A DNA stretch of 64,000 nt from JAVDCA01 sp963819385 (GCA_963819385.1 CAWFVV010000002.1:62001-126000), one strand, 5' to 3'. Positions 32,892 through 42,138 are shown, counted from the first letter of the stretch. Made by a program: numbers and translations. The notes: a model not told the origin generated them from the letters alone.

Positions 32892-33596
32892 CTACACTCC
32901 CAACTGCGTCGCCAGCTCTTCCAAACTCTTCGCGGCGTAGTCGGTGGGCTGCTTCGGCGCGCTCTCGCCCGTATTGGGGCCGTGTTCGTTCGGGCGCGCC
33001 ACGTGGGCGGTGGCAAGGCCTTGGGCGGCTGCCGCCTTGAGATCGTTCGAGTGCGCCGCGACCATCATGCATTCGCTCGGTGCGAGCCCGAGTGCCTCGG
33101 CTGACGAAAGGTAGACGCGCGGCTTGGGCTTGTAGTCGCCGGCGATCTCGGCGCCGAGGATTGCGTCCCACGGCAGGTTGTTGCGGCGCGCGAGATCGAC
33201 CATCAGCGAGATGTTGCCGTTCGACACCGGCGCGAGGCGGAAGCGCTTCTTGAGACGCGCGAGCCCGGGCGCGACGTCCGGCCAGGTGTCGAGGCGATGC
33301 CACGCGAGATTGAGGTTGCGCAGCGTGTCCTCGCCGAGGCCCGTGAGACCGAAGCGCGGCAGGATGCGCTCGAGATTGCGCCGATGCAGCACGTCGAGCT
33401 TGGAGAACGGGATCTTGCCCGAGCGCACCTCCTCCATGCCGGGCTGATACTCGCCCCGCCAGGCATCCGCAAAGGCGAGCCAGTCGATCTTGTCGTGGCC
33501 GAGCGGCGCGAGGATCGCTTTCGCCTCGCGCGCGATGCCGCTGCGCCAGTCCGCCAGCGTGCCGAACACATCGAAGAACAATGCCTCTACGGCCAT
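32892..33596 (-). CDS. Haloacid dehalogenase type II-like hydrolase
   Basis: 234 residues. The L-2-haloacid dehalogenase group of the HAD superfamily: nucleophile Asp in FDVFGTLADWRSGI (motif I, with Phe-Asp-x-Phe-Gly-Thr), arginine region GIAREA, motif II PVSNGN, motif III lysine in GDYKPKPRVYLSSAEALG, and motif IV MMVAAHSNDLKAAAAQGLATAHV. The HAHSxDL-type motif IV matches 2-haloacid dehalogenases. True halogen substrates are unproven, since many members act otherwise. It lies upstream of ugd in the same direction, separated by the hairpin pair. Confidence 0.85.
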   Translation of the reverse strand: MAVEALFFDVFGTLADWRSGIAREAKAILAPLGHDKIDWLAFADAWRGEYQPGMEEVRSGKIPFSKLDVLHRRNLERILPRFGLTGLGEDTLRNLNLAWHRLDTWPDVAPGLARLKKRFRLAPVSNGNISLMVDLARRNNLPWDAILGAEIAGDYKPKPRVYLSSAEALGLAPSECMMVAAHSNDLKAAAAQGLATAHVARPNEHGPNTGESAPKQPTDYAAKSLEELATQLGV

Positions 33597-33673
33597 CTCA
33601 AAAGCCCCATTCTTTTGCGCGTGATCTTGTCCGAAAACCGGTATCCCCCCCGATCAGGTCCGGGGCAGGCTTA

Positions 33674-34840
33674 TCACGGGCTCACGGTGAACCGCGCGAC
33701 CGCGTCCTCGTCGACCTCGACGCCGAGGCCCGGCGCATCCGGCAGCGCCACCAGCCCGTCGGTGATCCTGAGCGGCGTCTTGACGACGTCATGCGTAAGA
33801 TAGAAGTGCGTGAGGCTCACGCCCCAGTCGACCGAGGGCACCGCGCAGGCCAGGTTGACCGCGGCTGCCGACGCGATGCTGGATTCGGAAATCTTCGCCG
33901 CGATATTGAGCTGCAAGCCGCGCTGCTCGGCGAGGCGCCCGGCTTCGATCGCGGCACTCATGCCGCCGAGCTTGATGAGCTTGAGCGAGATGCCGCCGGC
34001 GCCCGCATCGGCATGCGCCCTCACGTCGGCCAGCGAATGGATGCCCTCGTCGGCGCCGAGCGGGATCGGCGAGCTGCGCGCAAGCGCCTCCAGCCCGTCG
34101 AGATCGTGCGGCACGAGCGGCTGCTCGAGGAACTTGAGATGCGCCGCGCGCGTGCCATCGAGGTAGCGCTGCGCCTCCTCGCGCGCAAAGCCGCAGTTGG
34201 CATCGGCGCAGATCGGCACGTCGGGCCCGAGCGCATCGCGCACCGCGAGCGTCGAGGCAATGTCGCCATCGACCGTTTTGGCGCCGACCTTGACCTTGAA
34301 GAAACGAAAGCCCTCGGCGAGCTTGGCGCGCGTCTCGGCGGCGTCCTCGGCGGGCGTCGCATTGCCGAGCAGCCACATGGGCGCGACCGCGCGGCGGCGC
34401 GCGCCGCCGACAAGCTCGATCGCCGGCAGGTCGGCCGCGCGGCCAGCAAGGTCGAGCAGCGCGAGTTCGATCGCCGAATGCGCGCCGGTGTTGCCCATGA
34501 GTGCAACGCCGAGCCGGCGCATCAGCGCCGAGCCCGACCAGGCATCGGCGCCGACGATCAGCGGCGCGAGGTGGCGCACCGCGGAAACAAGACCGCCCTG
34601 GGTGTCGCCCGTCATCGTGGGCGCGGAGGCGGCCTCGCCCCAGCCTACGAGCATCCCCTGCGCGCCTTCGGCCTCGATGCGCACCAGCACGTTGTCGGCC
34701 GTCGCGATGGTGACGCCCGCCATCTTCATCGGTTTCTTGAGCGGCAGCGCCACCGGGATCGCGTCGACCCGGCGCACGAACAGCGGCGGCCGCGCGGCGA
34801 CGCGCTCGGCCGGCTGCGAAGGCTGCATATGCTGGTTCAT
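33674..34840 (-). CDS. Enolase-superfamily enzyme, muconate-lactonising/mandelate-racemase-like
   Basis: 388 residues from the ATG at 34840; a TTG three codons upstream is possible and the ATG at 34825 is an alternative. The N-terminal capping domain is followed by a TIM barrel with the K-x-K base (FFKVKVGAKT), metal ligands in ICADANCGF, KFLEQPLVP and GADEGIHS, and a C-terminal lysine in LKLIKLGG. This is the muconate-lactonising-enzyme subgroup pattern (two opposed lysine bases). The reaction could be cycloisomerisation, racemisation or dipeptide epimerisation; substrate unknown. Confidence 0.85.
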   Translation of the reverse strand: MNQHMQPSQPAERVAARPPLFVRRVDAIPVALPLKKPMKMAGVTIATADNVLVRIEAEGAQGMLVGWGEAASAPTMTGDTQGGLVSAVRHLAPLIVGADAWSGSALMRRLGVALMGNTGAHSAIELALLDLAGRAADLPAIELVGGARRRAVAPMWLLGNATPAEDAAETRAKLAEGFRFFKVKVGAKTVDGDIASTLAVRDALGPDVPICADANCGFAREEAQRYLDGTRAAHLKFLEQPLVPHDLDGLEALARSSPIPLGADEGIHSLADVRAHADAGAGGISLKLIKLGGMSAAIEAGRLAEQRGLQLNIAAKISESSIASAAAVNLACAVPSVDWGVSLTHFYLTHDVVKTPLRITDGLVALPDAPGLGVEVDEDAVARFTVSP

Positions 34841-35351
34841 GAGGGGCAACCCGGTTGGGGCACGGAGGATTCGGCGGAGATTAGAGGACTTTGCTTGGCG
34901 ATTGAATGACTTCGGAAGGGGATCTCACGGGGCGGGACGGCCGTACCTGGGTCCGGCGGCGCCCGCCCCCGGGCTATTTTGCCGTCGGCGGCGAGCATCG
35001 GGATCGCGCCGCGAGGATCGCCGCACCAGACGAGACCGCAACGCCGTTGACGACGTCGCATCCGCGCGGCGCAGCTCTCCTGTTCGTCAGTCGGCGCGCC
35101 GCTTTGTCAGGTTCATGAGCACGCGTCGGTAACCCGCTGACGCCATGCGATTTCTTCGCGCGCCGCCGACCGCATCCGCATGAACCTTTGGCCGCGTATG
35201 CCGACAAAAGACCACGGCTTGCGCACCTGAAGCGCGGTGCTCGTCACGTCGCCGATGTCACGGCGACGTACCACAGCACCGCAAGCGCGCGAGCGTGGCG
35301 ATCGGGCGTGCGCTTGGCCGTCGGTGCCCTGGCAATACGGAGGATGACCCC
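34841..35351. other. 511-base intergenic region, no gene supported
   Basis: The gap lies between the leftward enolase-family gene and the rightward 90-residue gene. I find no convincing coding sequence. A 10-base inverted pair, AGGTTCATGA (35109) and CATGAACCTT (35179), lies ~60 bases apart and could form a weak stem. GGAGG at its right end is the ribosome binding site of the next gene. Confidence 0.35.
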
Positions 35352-35624
35352 ATGAACACCCAAGGACGCAACGAACTGCAGCCTTTCGATACGGCTCGCA
35401 AAGGCGGAGGCCGGTCGGATGCGCGCGTCGAAACCGTCACCAATTCGGTCATGGGCCCGATGTTTCCGACGCCCGCCGCGCCGCAAGCCGCAGCCGGCGA
35501 CCGCGCCACGTCGTGGTTCTCGGTCGCGACCGTGCTGACCTTGATCGCGCTCGCCGCCTGCGCCGCCGCCGCCGTCGCGGCGACCTACGGCCCGGTATTC
35601 ACGCAGCCGATGATGGGCCCGTAA
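35352..35624 (+). CDS. Small single-pass membrane protein
   Basis: 90 residues. A ~50-residue polar start (MNTQGRNELQPFDTARKGG...), then a helix WFSVATVLTLIALAACAAAAVAA, and a short tail YGPVFTQPMMGP. Cytoplasmic N-terminus expected. ACGGAGGATG lies upstream of the ATG. A palindromic repeat follows the stop. Unknown function. Confidence 0.6.
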   Translation: MNTQGRNELQPFDTARKGGGRSDARVETVTNSVMGPMFPTPAAPQAAAGDRATSWFSVATVLTLIALAACAAAAVAATYGPVFTQPMMGP

Positions 35625-35641
35625 GGCGCGGCGTACCCTCC

Positions 35642-35733
35642 GTCATGGCCGCGCTTGCCGCGGCCATCCACGTCTTGCTTGCTGAGATGCCGCAAGCAAG
35701 ACGTGGATGCCCGGCACGAGGCCGGGCATGACG
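35642..35733. repeat. Dispersed palindromic repeat, family 1 (full hairpin)
   Basis: GTCATGGCCGCGCTTGCCGCGGCCATCCACGTCTTGCTTGC...GCAAGCAAGACGTGGATGCCCGGCACGAGGCCGGGCATGAC. The two halves pair over most of their length, so this is the clearest complete copy of the family. Confidence 0.8.
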
Positions 35734-35764
35734 ATGTGCATCTGTGATTCAAATGTAAGCGACA

Positions 35765-36307
35765 CTAAACCGGCTCGAGCGGCCGCCGCTCACCCGGCGG
35801 CAACTCGACCGCGATCGTGTCGCCCGCATGCACGTCGCCGCCGGCGAGCACGATCGCCATCACGCCGGCTTTGCGCAAGAGGCGGCCGCCGGTGTCGCGT
35901 CCGAGCGTCGCCGCCATCAGGCCGGGCCGGAAGTCATCGAGCTGGCCGCATGGATTGCGCAGGCCCGTGACCTCGACCACGGCGTCGGCACCGAGCCGCA
36001 GCCGCGTCCCGGTCGGCAGCGCCAGCAGGTCGAGGCCGCGCGTCGTCACGTTCTCGCCGATCGCGCCCGCCGCGACGTCGAAGCCCTGCTCACGCAGCTC
36101 GGCAAACAGCTCCTCGTGCAGCAGGTGCACCTGGCGCAGGTTGGGCGCGAACGGATTCTTGCGCACGCGCGAGCGGTGTTTCACCGTCACGCCGAGATGA
36201 GCGTCGCCCTCGACGCCGAGCCCGGCAACGAGGCGGATCGTGAGCAATGTCGGCTTGCTGAAGGTGTGATGCGCGCTGCGGCTGACCGCGGTGACGACGG
36301 CATTCAT
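35765..36307 (-). CDS. MOSC domain protein
   Basis: 180 residues from the ATG at 36307 (MNAVVTAVSRSAHHTFSKP), chosen over a longer frame that has no start site. MOSC domains bind sulfur or molybdenum cofactor and handle sulfur transfer or N-hydroxylated compounds. Seen: GLGVEGDAHLG at the start, VHLLHEELFAEL, IGENVTTRGLDLLALPTGTRLRLG, and the cysteine motif VTGLRNPCGQLDDF. It is a stand-alone MOSC protein of the YiiM-like type. No molybdenum genes are near. Confidence 0.9.
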   Translation of the reverse strand: MNAVVTAVSRSAHHTFSKPTLLTIRLVAGLGVEGDAHLGVTVKHRSRVRKNPFAPNLRQVHLLHEELFAELREQGFDVAAGAIGENVTTRGLDLLALPTGTRLRLGADAVVEVTGLRNPCGQLDDFRPGLMAATLGRDTGGRLLRKAGVMAIVLAGGDVHAGDTIAVELPPGERRPLEPV

Positions 36308-36525
36308 GCGGCGTGGATTTTCCCGGCAAAAGGCGACTCTACGGCCAAACCTTAAAGCACATCCGCATCGCATGGAATTGGGGTTGTCGCGCAGCCGCGC
36401 GACGTGGTTCCGCTCAACTTCACGCGATTGCGGCGACCCGCGCCGCCGCGCGGCAGGAACGTCCACGCCGATTCCCGCGTTGCCGTGTCGGCGACCTCGA
36501 ATAAGGAACCCGTGCGGAGGAACTC

Positions 36526-37464
36526 ATGCGGTCGGCAGAGGAACTTCAAGCCGAGCTGGTGCGCACGCGCCGGCGGCTCCATCGGGTGACCGGTGTGATG
36601 ACCTTCGTGTTCGTCGCGGGTGTCGCGGTCGTGTTCGCGGCAGTCGGCGGCGCCCTGGTCGTCGTCGACAAGCGCGCCGCGCAGACGCTGCAGCCGGCGC
36701 CGAGCAGCCCGCCGCACCAGACCACCGCCACGGCGCCGCAGCCTCCGGCCGCGACCACCGTGGCGCAAGCGCCCGCGACGCCCACGGTGTCCGCACCCGC
36801 GACGACACCGCCGCCCGCGATATCGGCGGATGCCGGCGCAAGCGCCGGTGCGAGCGCAGGCCCACGCGCGAGTGCCGCAGCCGCGCCAGCCAATCCGCCG
36901 CCGCAGGCGCCGCAAGCCCACCCGCAGACGCCCGCCCCGTCGAGCCCCGTCGCTACGACGGCCGCGATAAACCCGACGCCGCCCGCGCCACAGCAACAGC
37001 CGGTTGCCGGATCCGGCCGCGGCGCGACCCAAGCCGCGCAACCCGCGGCTCCATCCACCTCGCCCGCGCCCGCCGCCCAACCATCGCCGCCGATCGACAC
37101 CAAGCACACGGCGCGCACGCACCCATCGCGCGAGCGCAAGACTGCCAAGAACACGCGCGATGACGACGCCAATGCCGACAATCCGCGCCACGATGCGCGC
37201 ACGACGGTCAGCGCGGCGCCGAGCGACACGGCGTCACGCTCCGAGGACGCGCGCGAGCGCCGGCGCGGCTACGTGCGGGTGCGCCCGGGTGACGAGGAAG
37301 CCGCCGACGCACCAGGCCCGCAGCGCGTGATCGTCCTCGGCCCGCGCCCGCGCTACGCCGCGCGTCCGGATGACGAACGCAACGACGACCAGGGCGAGCC
37401 GCCGCGCCAGCGCGGCCTGTTCGGCGGCATCCTCAGCGGCATCTTCGGCCCGCCCGATCAATAA
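36526..37464 (+). CDS. Hypothetical membrane protein with long Pro/Ala-rich domain
   Basis: 312 residues. A basic cytoplasmic start (MRSAEELQAELVRTRRRLHRV), one helix (TGVMTFVFVAGVAVVFAAVGGALVVV), then ~170 residues of Pro/Ala/Thr/Gln low complexity, a charged Arg/Asp segment and a conserved-looking end (QRVIVLGPRPRYAARP...QRGLFGGILSGIFGPPDQ). GGAGGAACTC precedes the ATG. The layout suggests a protein anchored in the inner membrane that spans the periplasm, as in TonB- or endolytic-transglycosylase-like linkers, but no known domain is visible. A long minus-strand frame over the same DNA is composition-driven. Confidence 0.65.
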   Translation: MRSAEELQAELVRTRRRLHRVTGVMTFVFVAGVAVVFAAVGGALVVVDKRAAQTLQPAPSSPPHQTTATAPQPPAATTVAQAPATPTVSAPATTPPPAISADAGASAGASAGPRASAAAAPANPPPQAPQAHPQTPAPSSPVATTAAINPTPPAPQQQPVAGSGRGATQAAQPAAPSTSPAPAAQPSPPIDTKHTARTHPSRERKTAKNTRDDDANADNPRHDARTTVSAAPSDTASRSEDARERRRGYVRVRPGDEEAADAPGPQRVIVLGPRPRYAARPDDERNDDQGEPPRQRGLFGGILSGIFGPPDQ

Positions 37465-37558
37465 GAGACACACGTTCGACCGCGCATGACGCGGTCAGCG
37501 GCAGCGTCTTCCCTCGCGTTTTGCGCTAAGCTCGCGCTGAACGCGAGGGGACGACGAC

Positions 37559-38266
37559 ATGTACGAGACCACGCCAGGCCAAACCCCACCGGGCCAATTC
37601 GACAACACATCGGGTCAGGGCGCGCGCGCCGTCGTGCCGCCCGAGATCAAGCGCTGGAACTGGGGCGCATTCCTGCTCAACTGGATCTGGGGCATCGGCA
37701 ACGAGACCTACATCGCGTTGCTGTGCTTCATCCCGCTGGTGAATCTCGTGATGGTCTTCGTGCTCGGCGCGAAAGGCAGCGAGTGGGCGTGGCGCAACAA
37801 GCGGTGGAACGACGTCGCGCATTTCCGGCGGGTGCAGCGCATCTGGGCGATCGTCGGCGCGTCGATATTGGGCGGGGCCATCGCCTTCTTCGCGCTGATC
37901 TTCACCCTCGTCTTCGTGCTGTTCGGGCGCTCGGAGGCCTATCGCGTCGCGGTCGCCGAGCTCACCGCCAACCCGACGGCGATCAGCGAGCTCGGCACGC
38001 CGATCACCGCCGGCTTTCCGTTCGGCAACATCGCACTGGACAATGACACCGGAAGCGCCCAGCTCTCTTTCTCGGCGAGCGGGCCGAAGGCGGACGGCAC
38101 CGTCTATGTCGCCGAGACCCTGCGCTCCGGACACTGGGTGATCATTCGCATGCAGCTCGAGATCAAGGGCCGCGATCGCCGCATCGAGCTGATTGGCCGA
38201 TCCGCCGCGATAAACGAGCCGGCGTATCCGAAACCGGCGCGGACGATCGACATGAAAACGCCCTGA
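37559..38266 (+). CDS. Coa1-like (cytochrome c oxidase assembly factor 1) membrane protein
   Basis: 235 residues. The N-terminal part (VPPEIKRWNWGAFLLNWIWGIGNETYIALLCFIPLVNLVMVFVLGAKGSEWAWRNKRW) resembles small inner-membrane proteins of the DUF2628 kind, with hydrophobic stretches at about 45–75 and 105–125. The C-terminal ~110 residues (SEAYRVAVAELTANPTAISELGTPITAGFPFGNI...GTVYVAETLRSGHWVIIRMQLEI) match the Coa1 fold, which in mitochondria assists Cox1 maturation. A link to oxidase assembly in bacteria is not established. Two-domain membrane protein, function inferred only. Confidence 0.75.
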   Translation: MYETTPGQTPPGQFDNTSGQGARAVVPPEIKRWNWGAFLLNWIWGIGNETYIALLCFIPLVNLVMVFVLGAKGSEWAWRNKRWNDVAHFRRVQRIWAIVGASILGGAIAFFALIFTLVFVLFGRSEAYRVAVAELTANPTAISELGTPITAGFPFGNIALDNDTGSAQLSFSASGPKADGTVYVAETLRSGHWVIIRMQLEIKGRDRRIELIGRSAAINEPAYPKPARTIDMKTP

Positions 38267-38311
38267 ACCGGTGGCGTTGGGTGCGTCGCGTGGGAGAGCG
38301 CGCCCGCCGGA

Positions 38312-39169
38312 TCAGAGGCACAAATTCGTCACCACGCGCCCGGCCTTGTCCTTGAGCACATAGGGGCATTCGAGCTGCTTGAGCGCGGCCTTGGCCGCGG
38401 CGTTGCCGAGCGCGGCGGCGCGCTCGTAATAGGCCTTGGCGGCAGCGGAATCCTGCGGACCGCCGCGGCCGGACTGGGCGAAGACGCCCATCCATTGCAG
38501 CGCCTCGGGTTGGTTCTGCGCGGCGGCCTTCTCGAACATGGCGCGCGCGCCGACATCGTCCTGCGGACCGCCGGTGCCGTTCGCGCGCATCACACCGAGC
38601 TGAAACTCGGCTTCGGCCGAGCCGCTCTGGGCGGCGCGCTCGAGCAGCGCGCGCGCCCGCGCCGGGTCGAAGGGCGGGCCGCCGCTTTGGGCGAGCGCCA
38701 CGAGGTTGAGCACGCCGCGCGCGTTGCCGGCCTCGGCGGCGCGGGTGAACAGCTCCTGCGCCTTCGCGGGATCGCGCGCCACATTCGAGCCGCCGCCCGC
38801 GAGCAGCACGCCGAGCTCGACCATGGCGGAGGTGCTGCCCTTGTCGGCCGCCTTGCGCCAGGCCGCGATCGCGTCGGTCATCTGCTGGTTCGCCGCATAG
38901 GCGCGGCCGAGCTCATACATGGCGCGGCGCGATTTCGCCGACGCGATCCGGCAGAACTTGATCGCCTTGGCGACGTCGGTGGGCGCGATCGCGGCGACGC
39001 CGCGGATGTCGGCGGGTTTGTCCGGATCGGCCGGATCGGCGGCGAGCTGATCGCACAGGATCGCGTCGGCGGATTGCGCGCGCGCCGAAGGTGGCAGCAC
39101 GGCCGCCAGGATCGCAAGCGCAATGCCGGCGGCGGCAGCGAACGGAACGCCGCGAGATCGTTCTCTCAT
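38312..39169 (-). CDS. Secreted Sel1-repeat protein
   Basis: 285 residues from the ATG at 39169 (MRERSRGVPFAAAAGIALAILAAVLPPSARA, signal peptide). Four to five Sel1/TPR-like repeats of ~36 residues follow: AMYELGRAYAANQQMTDAIAAWRKAADKGSTSAMVELGVLLA, AKAQELFTRAAEAGNARGVLNLVALA, ARALLERAAQSGSAEAEFQLGVMRANGTG, ARAMFEKAAAQNQPEALQWMGVFAQSGRGG. Two cysteines near the end. Such periplasmic proteins act as protein-binding scaffolds; the partner is unknown. It lies downstream of the methyltransferase-like gene. Confidence 0.85.
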   Translation of the reverse strand: MRERSRGVPFAAAAGIALAILAAVLPPSARAQSADAILCDQLAADPADPDKPADIRGVAAIAPTDVAKAIKFCRIASAKSRRAMYELGRAYAANQQMTDAIAAWRKAADKGSTSAMVELGVLLAGGGSNVARDPAKAQELFTRAAEAGNARGVLNLVALAQSGGPPFDPARARALLERAAQSGSAEAEFQLGVMRANGTGGPQDDVGARAMFEKAAAQNQPEALQWMGVFAQSGRGGPQDSAAAKAYYERAAALGNAAAKAALKQLECPYVLKDKAGRVVTNLCL

Positions 39170-39231
39170 GGTGCGTAGATTAGAGCATGTTCCGACCTTA
39201 CGGAATTGGAACATGCAGCCCGGCGGCGGCT

Positions 39232-39268
39232 TGTAGCCCGGATGAAGCGCAGCGAAATCCGGGCTACG
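39232..39268. repeat. Dispersed palindrome, family 2
   Basis: TAGCCCGGATGAAGCGCAGCGAAATCCGGGCTACG, self-complementary around GCGCAGCG. It is related to the copy at 16196–16229 and lies between the Sel1 and methyltransferase-like genes. Confidence 0.75.
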
Positions 39269-39280
39269 ACCTCTACGAAC

Positions 39281-40030
39281 CTACGGCTTGGTGAACTTCA
39301 GCACGAACTCGTCGACCTTGATCGGCGAGCGGAAGACGATCGCGGTGCGCGGGTCGTCGGGATTGCGCAGGAAATCGCCGGAGCCGACGAACTTGAAGCC
39401 GGCGGCTTCGAGCTCGGCGCGCACGGTCGCTTCCGCGATGCGGTGATAAAGCTTGCCGACTTTGTCGGCGTCCTCGGGACGCGCCGAATGATCGGCGAGC
39501 ACCAGGATGCCGCCCGGCTTGAGCGCGGCGAACAGCGCCTTGTCCATCTTGGCACGGTCGACGCCCATGTAGGTCGTGTCGTGATAGGCGAACAAAAACG
39601 TGATCAGATCGAGCGGCGGCACGCCGGCGGCCGGATCCTCGTAGGGCTTGATCCACGCGACCGCGTTGCGCATCGCGGGCGTCTGCGCACGCGCATCAAA
39701 TTTCGGATTCGGCTTGTCGTTCTGGCCCCACACCTTGCCGTTCGGGCCGACGGCGCGCGCCATCAGCTCGGTCGAGTAGCCGGCGTCCGCGCCCATGTCG
39801 AGCACGTTCCAGCCCGTCTTCGGGCCGATGAACGTCAGAAGCTTCAGCGCCTCGCGCCGCTTGTCGGTCTGCCGATCGGCATCGCTGCGATCGCCCGCCG
39901 CGAGGATCGCGTTGTAATCCTGCGCCTGCGCCGCGATCGGCGCGCCGAGGCCGAAAACCGAAACCCCGACCACAAGGCCGCACAGGGCCAGGGCGCGGCG
40001 ACGGAACGTGACAGGCATCGTTACAGCCAT
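39281..40030 (-). CDS. Exported methyltransferase-like protein
   Basis: 249 residues from the ATG at 40030 (GGGAGA upstream); 40020 is an alternative. A signal peptide is present (RRRALALCGLVVGVSVFGLGAPIAAQA). The rest is a Rossmann methyltransferase-like fold: WNVLDMGADAGYSTELMARAVGPNGKVWGQN (motif I), DLITFLFAYHDTTYMGVD, KPGGILVLADHS, and a C-terminal strand pair. Exported SAM-dependent methyltransferase-like proteins of this kind occur in many proteobacteria, although SAM is not known in the periplasm. The actual activity is unclear. Confidence 0.85.
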   Translation of the reverse strand: MAVTMPVTFRRRALALCGLVVGVSVFGLGAPIAAQAQDYNAILAAGDRSDADRQTDKRREALKLLTFIGPKTGWNVLDMGADAGYSTELMARAVGPNGKVWGQNDKPNPKFDARAQTPAMRNAVAWIKPYEDPAAGVPPLDLITFLFAYHDTTYMGVDRAKMDKALFAALKPGGILVLADHSARPEDADKVGKLYHRIAEATVRAELEAAGFKFVGSGDFLRNPDDPRTAIVFRSPIKVDEFVLKFTKP

Positions 40031-40203
40031 TTGGAGCGTCTCCCGGTAAAGGGCGCCGACCATCGCAGATAGCCGTATAATTGCAATGCGGGCGTGGCCC
40101 GGTCGCATTTTCGCCCGCGAACCGCTACATCCATACCGGGACATGCCTTGAGACCCGCGTTCTTGAAACCAGCGTAAATGTCCAACGTGAGCGTGTTGCC
40201 TCG

Positions 40204-42138
40204 ATGACGGATCGCGCCAAGGATCGCGCCCTGCCCTCGTCTGCGCTCGCGGACATCGTCGGCGATTTCGGCCTGCTCCATGACGCCTACCACAAGGGCA
40301 CGCTGATCAGCGACGGGCCGGGCGGCGAGCTTGCCCGAAAGCTCGTCGGCGAGGGCAAGGACATCTTCCGCTTCCGCCGGCTGTTTCTCCTGCTCGACGC
40401 GCTGCTGCGCAACCGCGTCGCCCGCCTCGCCGGCCGCGATGACGGGCTGCGCCACGTGGTCGTGTTCGGCGGCAACAACGTGGGCAAGAGCACGATCATC
40501 AACATCCTGGCCGGCCGGCGCGTTGCGAGCGTGAGCCCGGAAGGCGGCCACACCCGCCACGCCGAGGCGTTCGTGCCGGACGGCGCGGCCGACAAGACCA
40601 CGCTGTTCGGCCACAACCCCTATGCGTTCCGCCGGCTCACACCGCACACGGGCGACGGCCTCGCGCAGACGCCGCTCGACCAATACGGCATCAGCCCGCT
40701 CGCCTCCGATGTGCTGCCCGACAACGTCGTGCTGTGGGACACGCCCGACTGCGACGCGGTCGGCTCGGAAACCTATCTCGTCGCGGTGATCGAGGCGGTC
40801 GCGGCCGCCGACGTGCTGGTCTACGTCACGTCCGGCGAGAAATACTCGGTCGAGCACCTGGTCGAATGGTTCCTGCTGCTGCACGGCACCGGCATCGACA
40901 TGCTGGAATGCCTCAACCGCACCGCGACGCGCGACCACGCCCGCGTGATCGAAAGCCAGCGCACGCGCTTCCTGCCGAAGGCCGCGGCCGCGCTCGGCGT
41001 CGCGGTGCCCGATCCGCGCGTGGTCGGCCTGAAATTCATGGTCGAGGGCGAGGAAGAGGATCTGTGGGACCCGCAGCTGCACCCGCAGGCCGAAACGCTG
41101 CGCCGCGAAGTGCTCGCCCTGCTCGATCGGCGCGACCGCACCGCCGCGCTCGACCGCACTCTCGACTTCATACGCGAGCACCTCGACGCCATCCTGGAGC
41201 CGGCACGCATCGAGACCACCGCCATCACGGGCTGGGCGAACGAGGTCGACGACGCGGTCCAGTTGTTCGCCACCGTCTACGAGCAGGAATATCTCACGTC
41301 GGAGAAGACGATCGATCCGATCAGCCGCCTCAACGTGCAGATCCTGGAGCTGCTCAACCCGAACATTCCGGGCCTGCAGCAGGCGCTGACCGCGCTAAGC
41401 TGGGCGGCGCGCTGGCCCGCCAAGATCACCATCAAGGCGATCGGCCACATCTACCAGAAGGTCACCGGCGCGACGCAGAAGTCCGGCAAGGATGCGCCCA
41501 AGGAGCTCGTCGCCTACACGGATGCGCACACCGCCGTGCTCACGCGCCTCTCCGCCGCGATCGACGCCGCGCGCGAGGAGCCGCGGCATCATCCGTTCTG
41601 GGACGCGCTCGACGCCGCCTGGAAGGACGAGTTCGACGCGCTGAACGACCGCTTCGTCAAGCTGGTCGCGCGCCACATGGAGGAAAGCGACCGCGCGGTC
41701 GTCGCGACCGCGGCGCAGATCATCGAGCATCTGCGCTCGCGGCCGACCCTGCTCAAGGCGCTGCAGAGCGCGCGCGTCGCCGCGACCGTCGGCGGCATCG
41801 CGGTGTCGTTCACGCTGCCGCATGCCGGCACCTTCGCGTACAACCTGCTGGAGGAATCGGTGCTCGGCCCCGTGATGGCGGTGTGCGTCGACACCGCGAC
41901 CCAGGGCGCGATCGCGGCCTATGTGAAGAAGTGCGAGGCCGACCTGATCGCCAAGCTCAAAGAGGACGCGGCCGCGAACGCGCTTATCCTCTACGGCGAT
42001 GCCGTGAACCGTATCGCGCAGGTCGCCAAACTGCGCGCCGGAACGCTCGGTCTCGACCCGGCGGTGCTGCGGCGGCTGCCCGCGGAGCTGCATGAGCTCG
42101 CGCGCCCGGCCGAGACCCTGCCGGCGAGGATCGCATGA
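40204..42138 (+). CDS. Dynamin-like GTPase 1 of an overlapping pair
   Basis: 644 residues from the ATG at 40204. P-loop GGNNVGKST at 89–97, switch motifs PEGGHTRHAEAF and WDTPDCDAV (G3 Asp179), and an unusual G4 region (ECLNRTATRD instead of NKxD). The C-terminal ~350 residues are helical, with a hydrophobic stretch near 525–560 (ARVAATVGGIAVSFTLPHAGTF). The large size, helical stalk and membrane-contact segment suggest a bacterial dynamin-like protein or related septin-like GTPase, at the membrane. Its stop overlaps the start of a second such GTPase by 4 bases. Tandem dynamin-like pairs are known to work as heteromers. Function here (membrane remodelling, envelope stress or phage defence) is inferred. 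Confidence 0.75.
   Translation: MTDRAKDRALPSSALADIVGDFGLLHDAYHKGTLISDGPGGELARKLVGEGKDIFRFRRLFLLLDALLRNRVARLAGRDDGLRHVVVFGGNNVGKSTIINILAGRRVASVSPEGGHTRHAEAFVPDGAADKTTLFGHNPYAFRRLTPHTGDGLAQTPLDQYGISPLASDVLPDNVVLWDTPDCDAVGSETYLVAVIEAVAAADVLVYVTSGEKYSVEHLVEWFLLLHGTGIDMLECLNRTATRDHARVIESQRTRFLPKAAAALGVAVPDPRVVGLKFMVEGEEEDLWDPQLHPQAETLRREVLALLDRRDRTAALDRTLDFIREHLDAILEPARIETTAITGWANEVDDAVQLFATVYEQEYLTSEKTIDPISRLNVQILELLNPNIPGLQQALTALSWAARWPAKITIKAIGHIYQKVTGATQKSGKDAPKELVAYTDAHTAVLTRLSAAIDAAREEPRHHPFWDALDAAWKDEFDALNDRFVKLVARHMEESDRAVVATAAQIIEHLRSRPTLLKALQSARVAATVGGIAVSFTLPHAGTFAYNLLEESVLGPVMAVCVDTATQGAIAAYVKKCEADLIAKLKEDAAANALILYGDAVNRIAQVAKLRAGTLGLDPAVLRRLPAELHELARPAETLPARIA

Noticed and set aside
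36352..37191. Minus-strand Gly/Arg-rich open frame over the Pro/Ala-rich membrane protein
   Set aside because: Antisense of a Pro/Ala-rich region gives Gly/Arg-rich frames. The plus frame has a ribosome binding site and a membrane helix.
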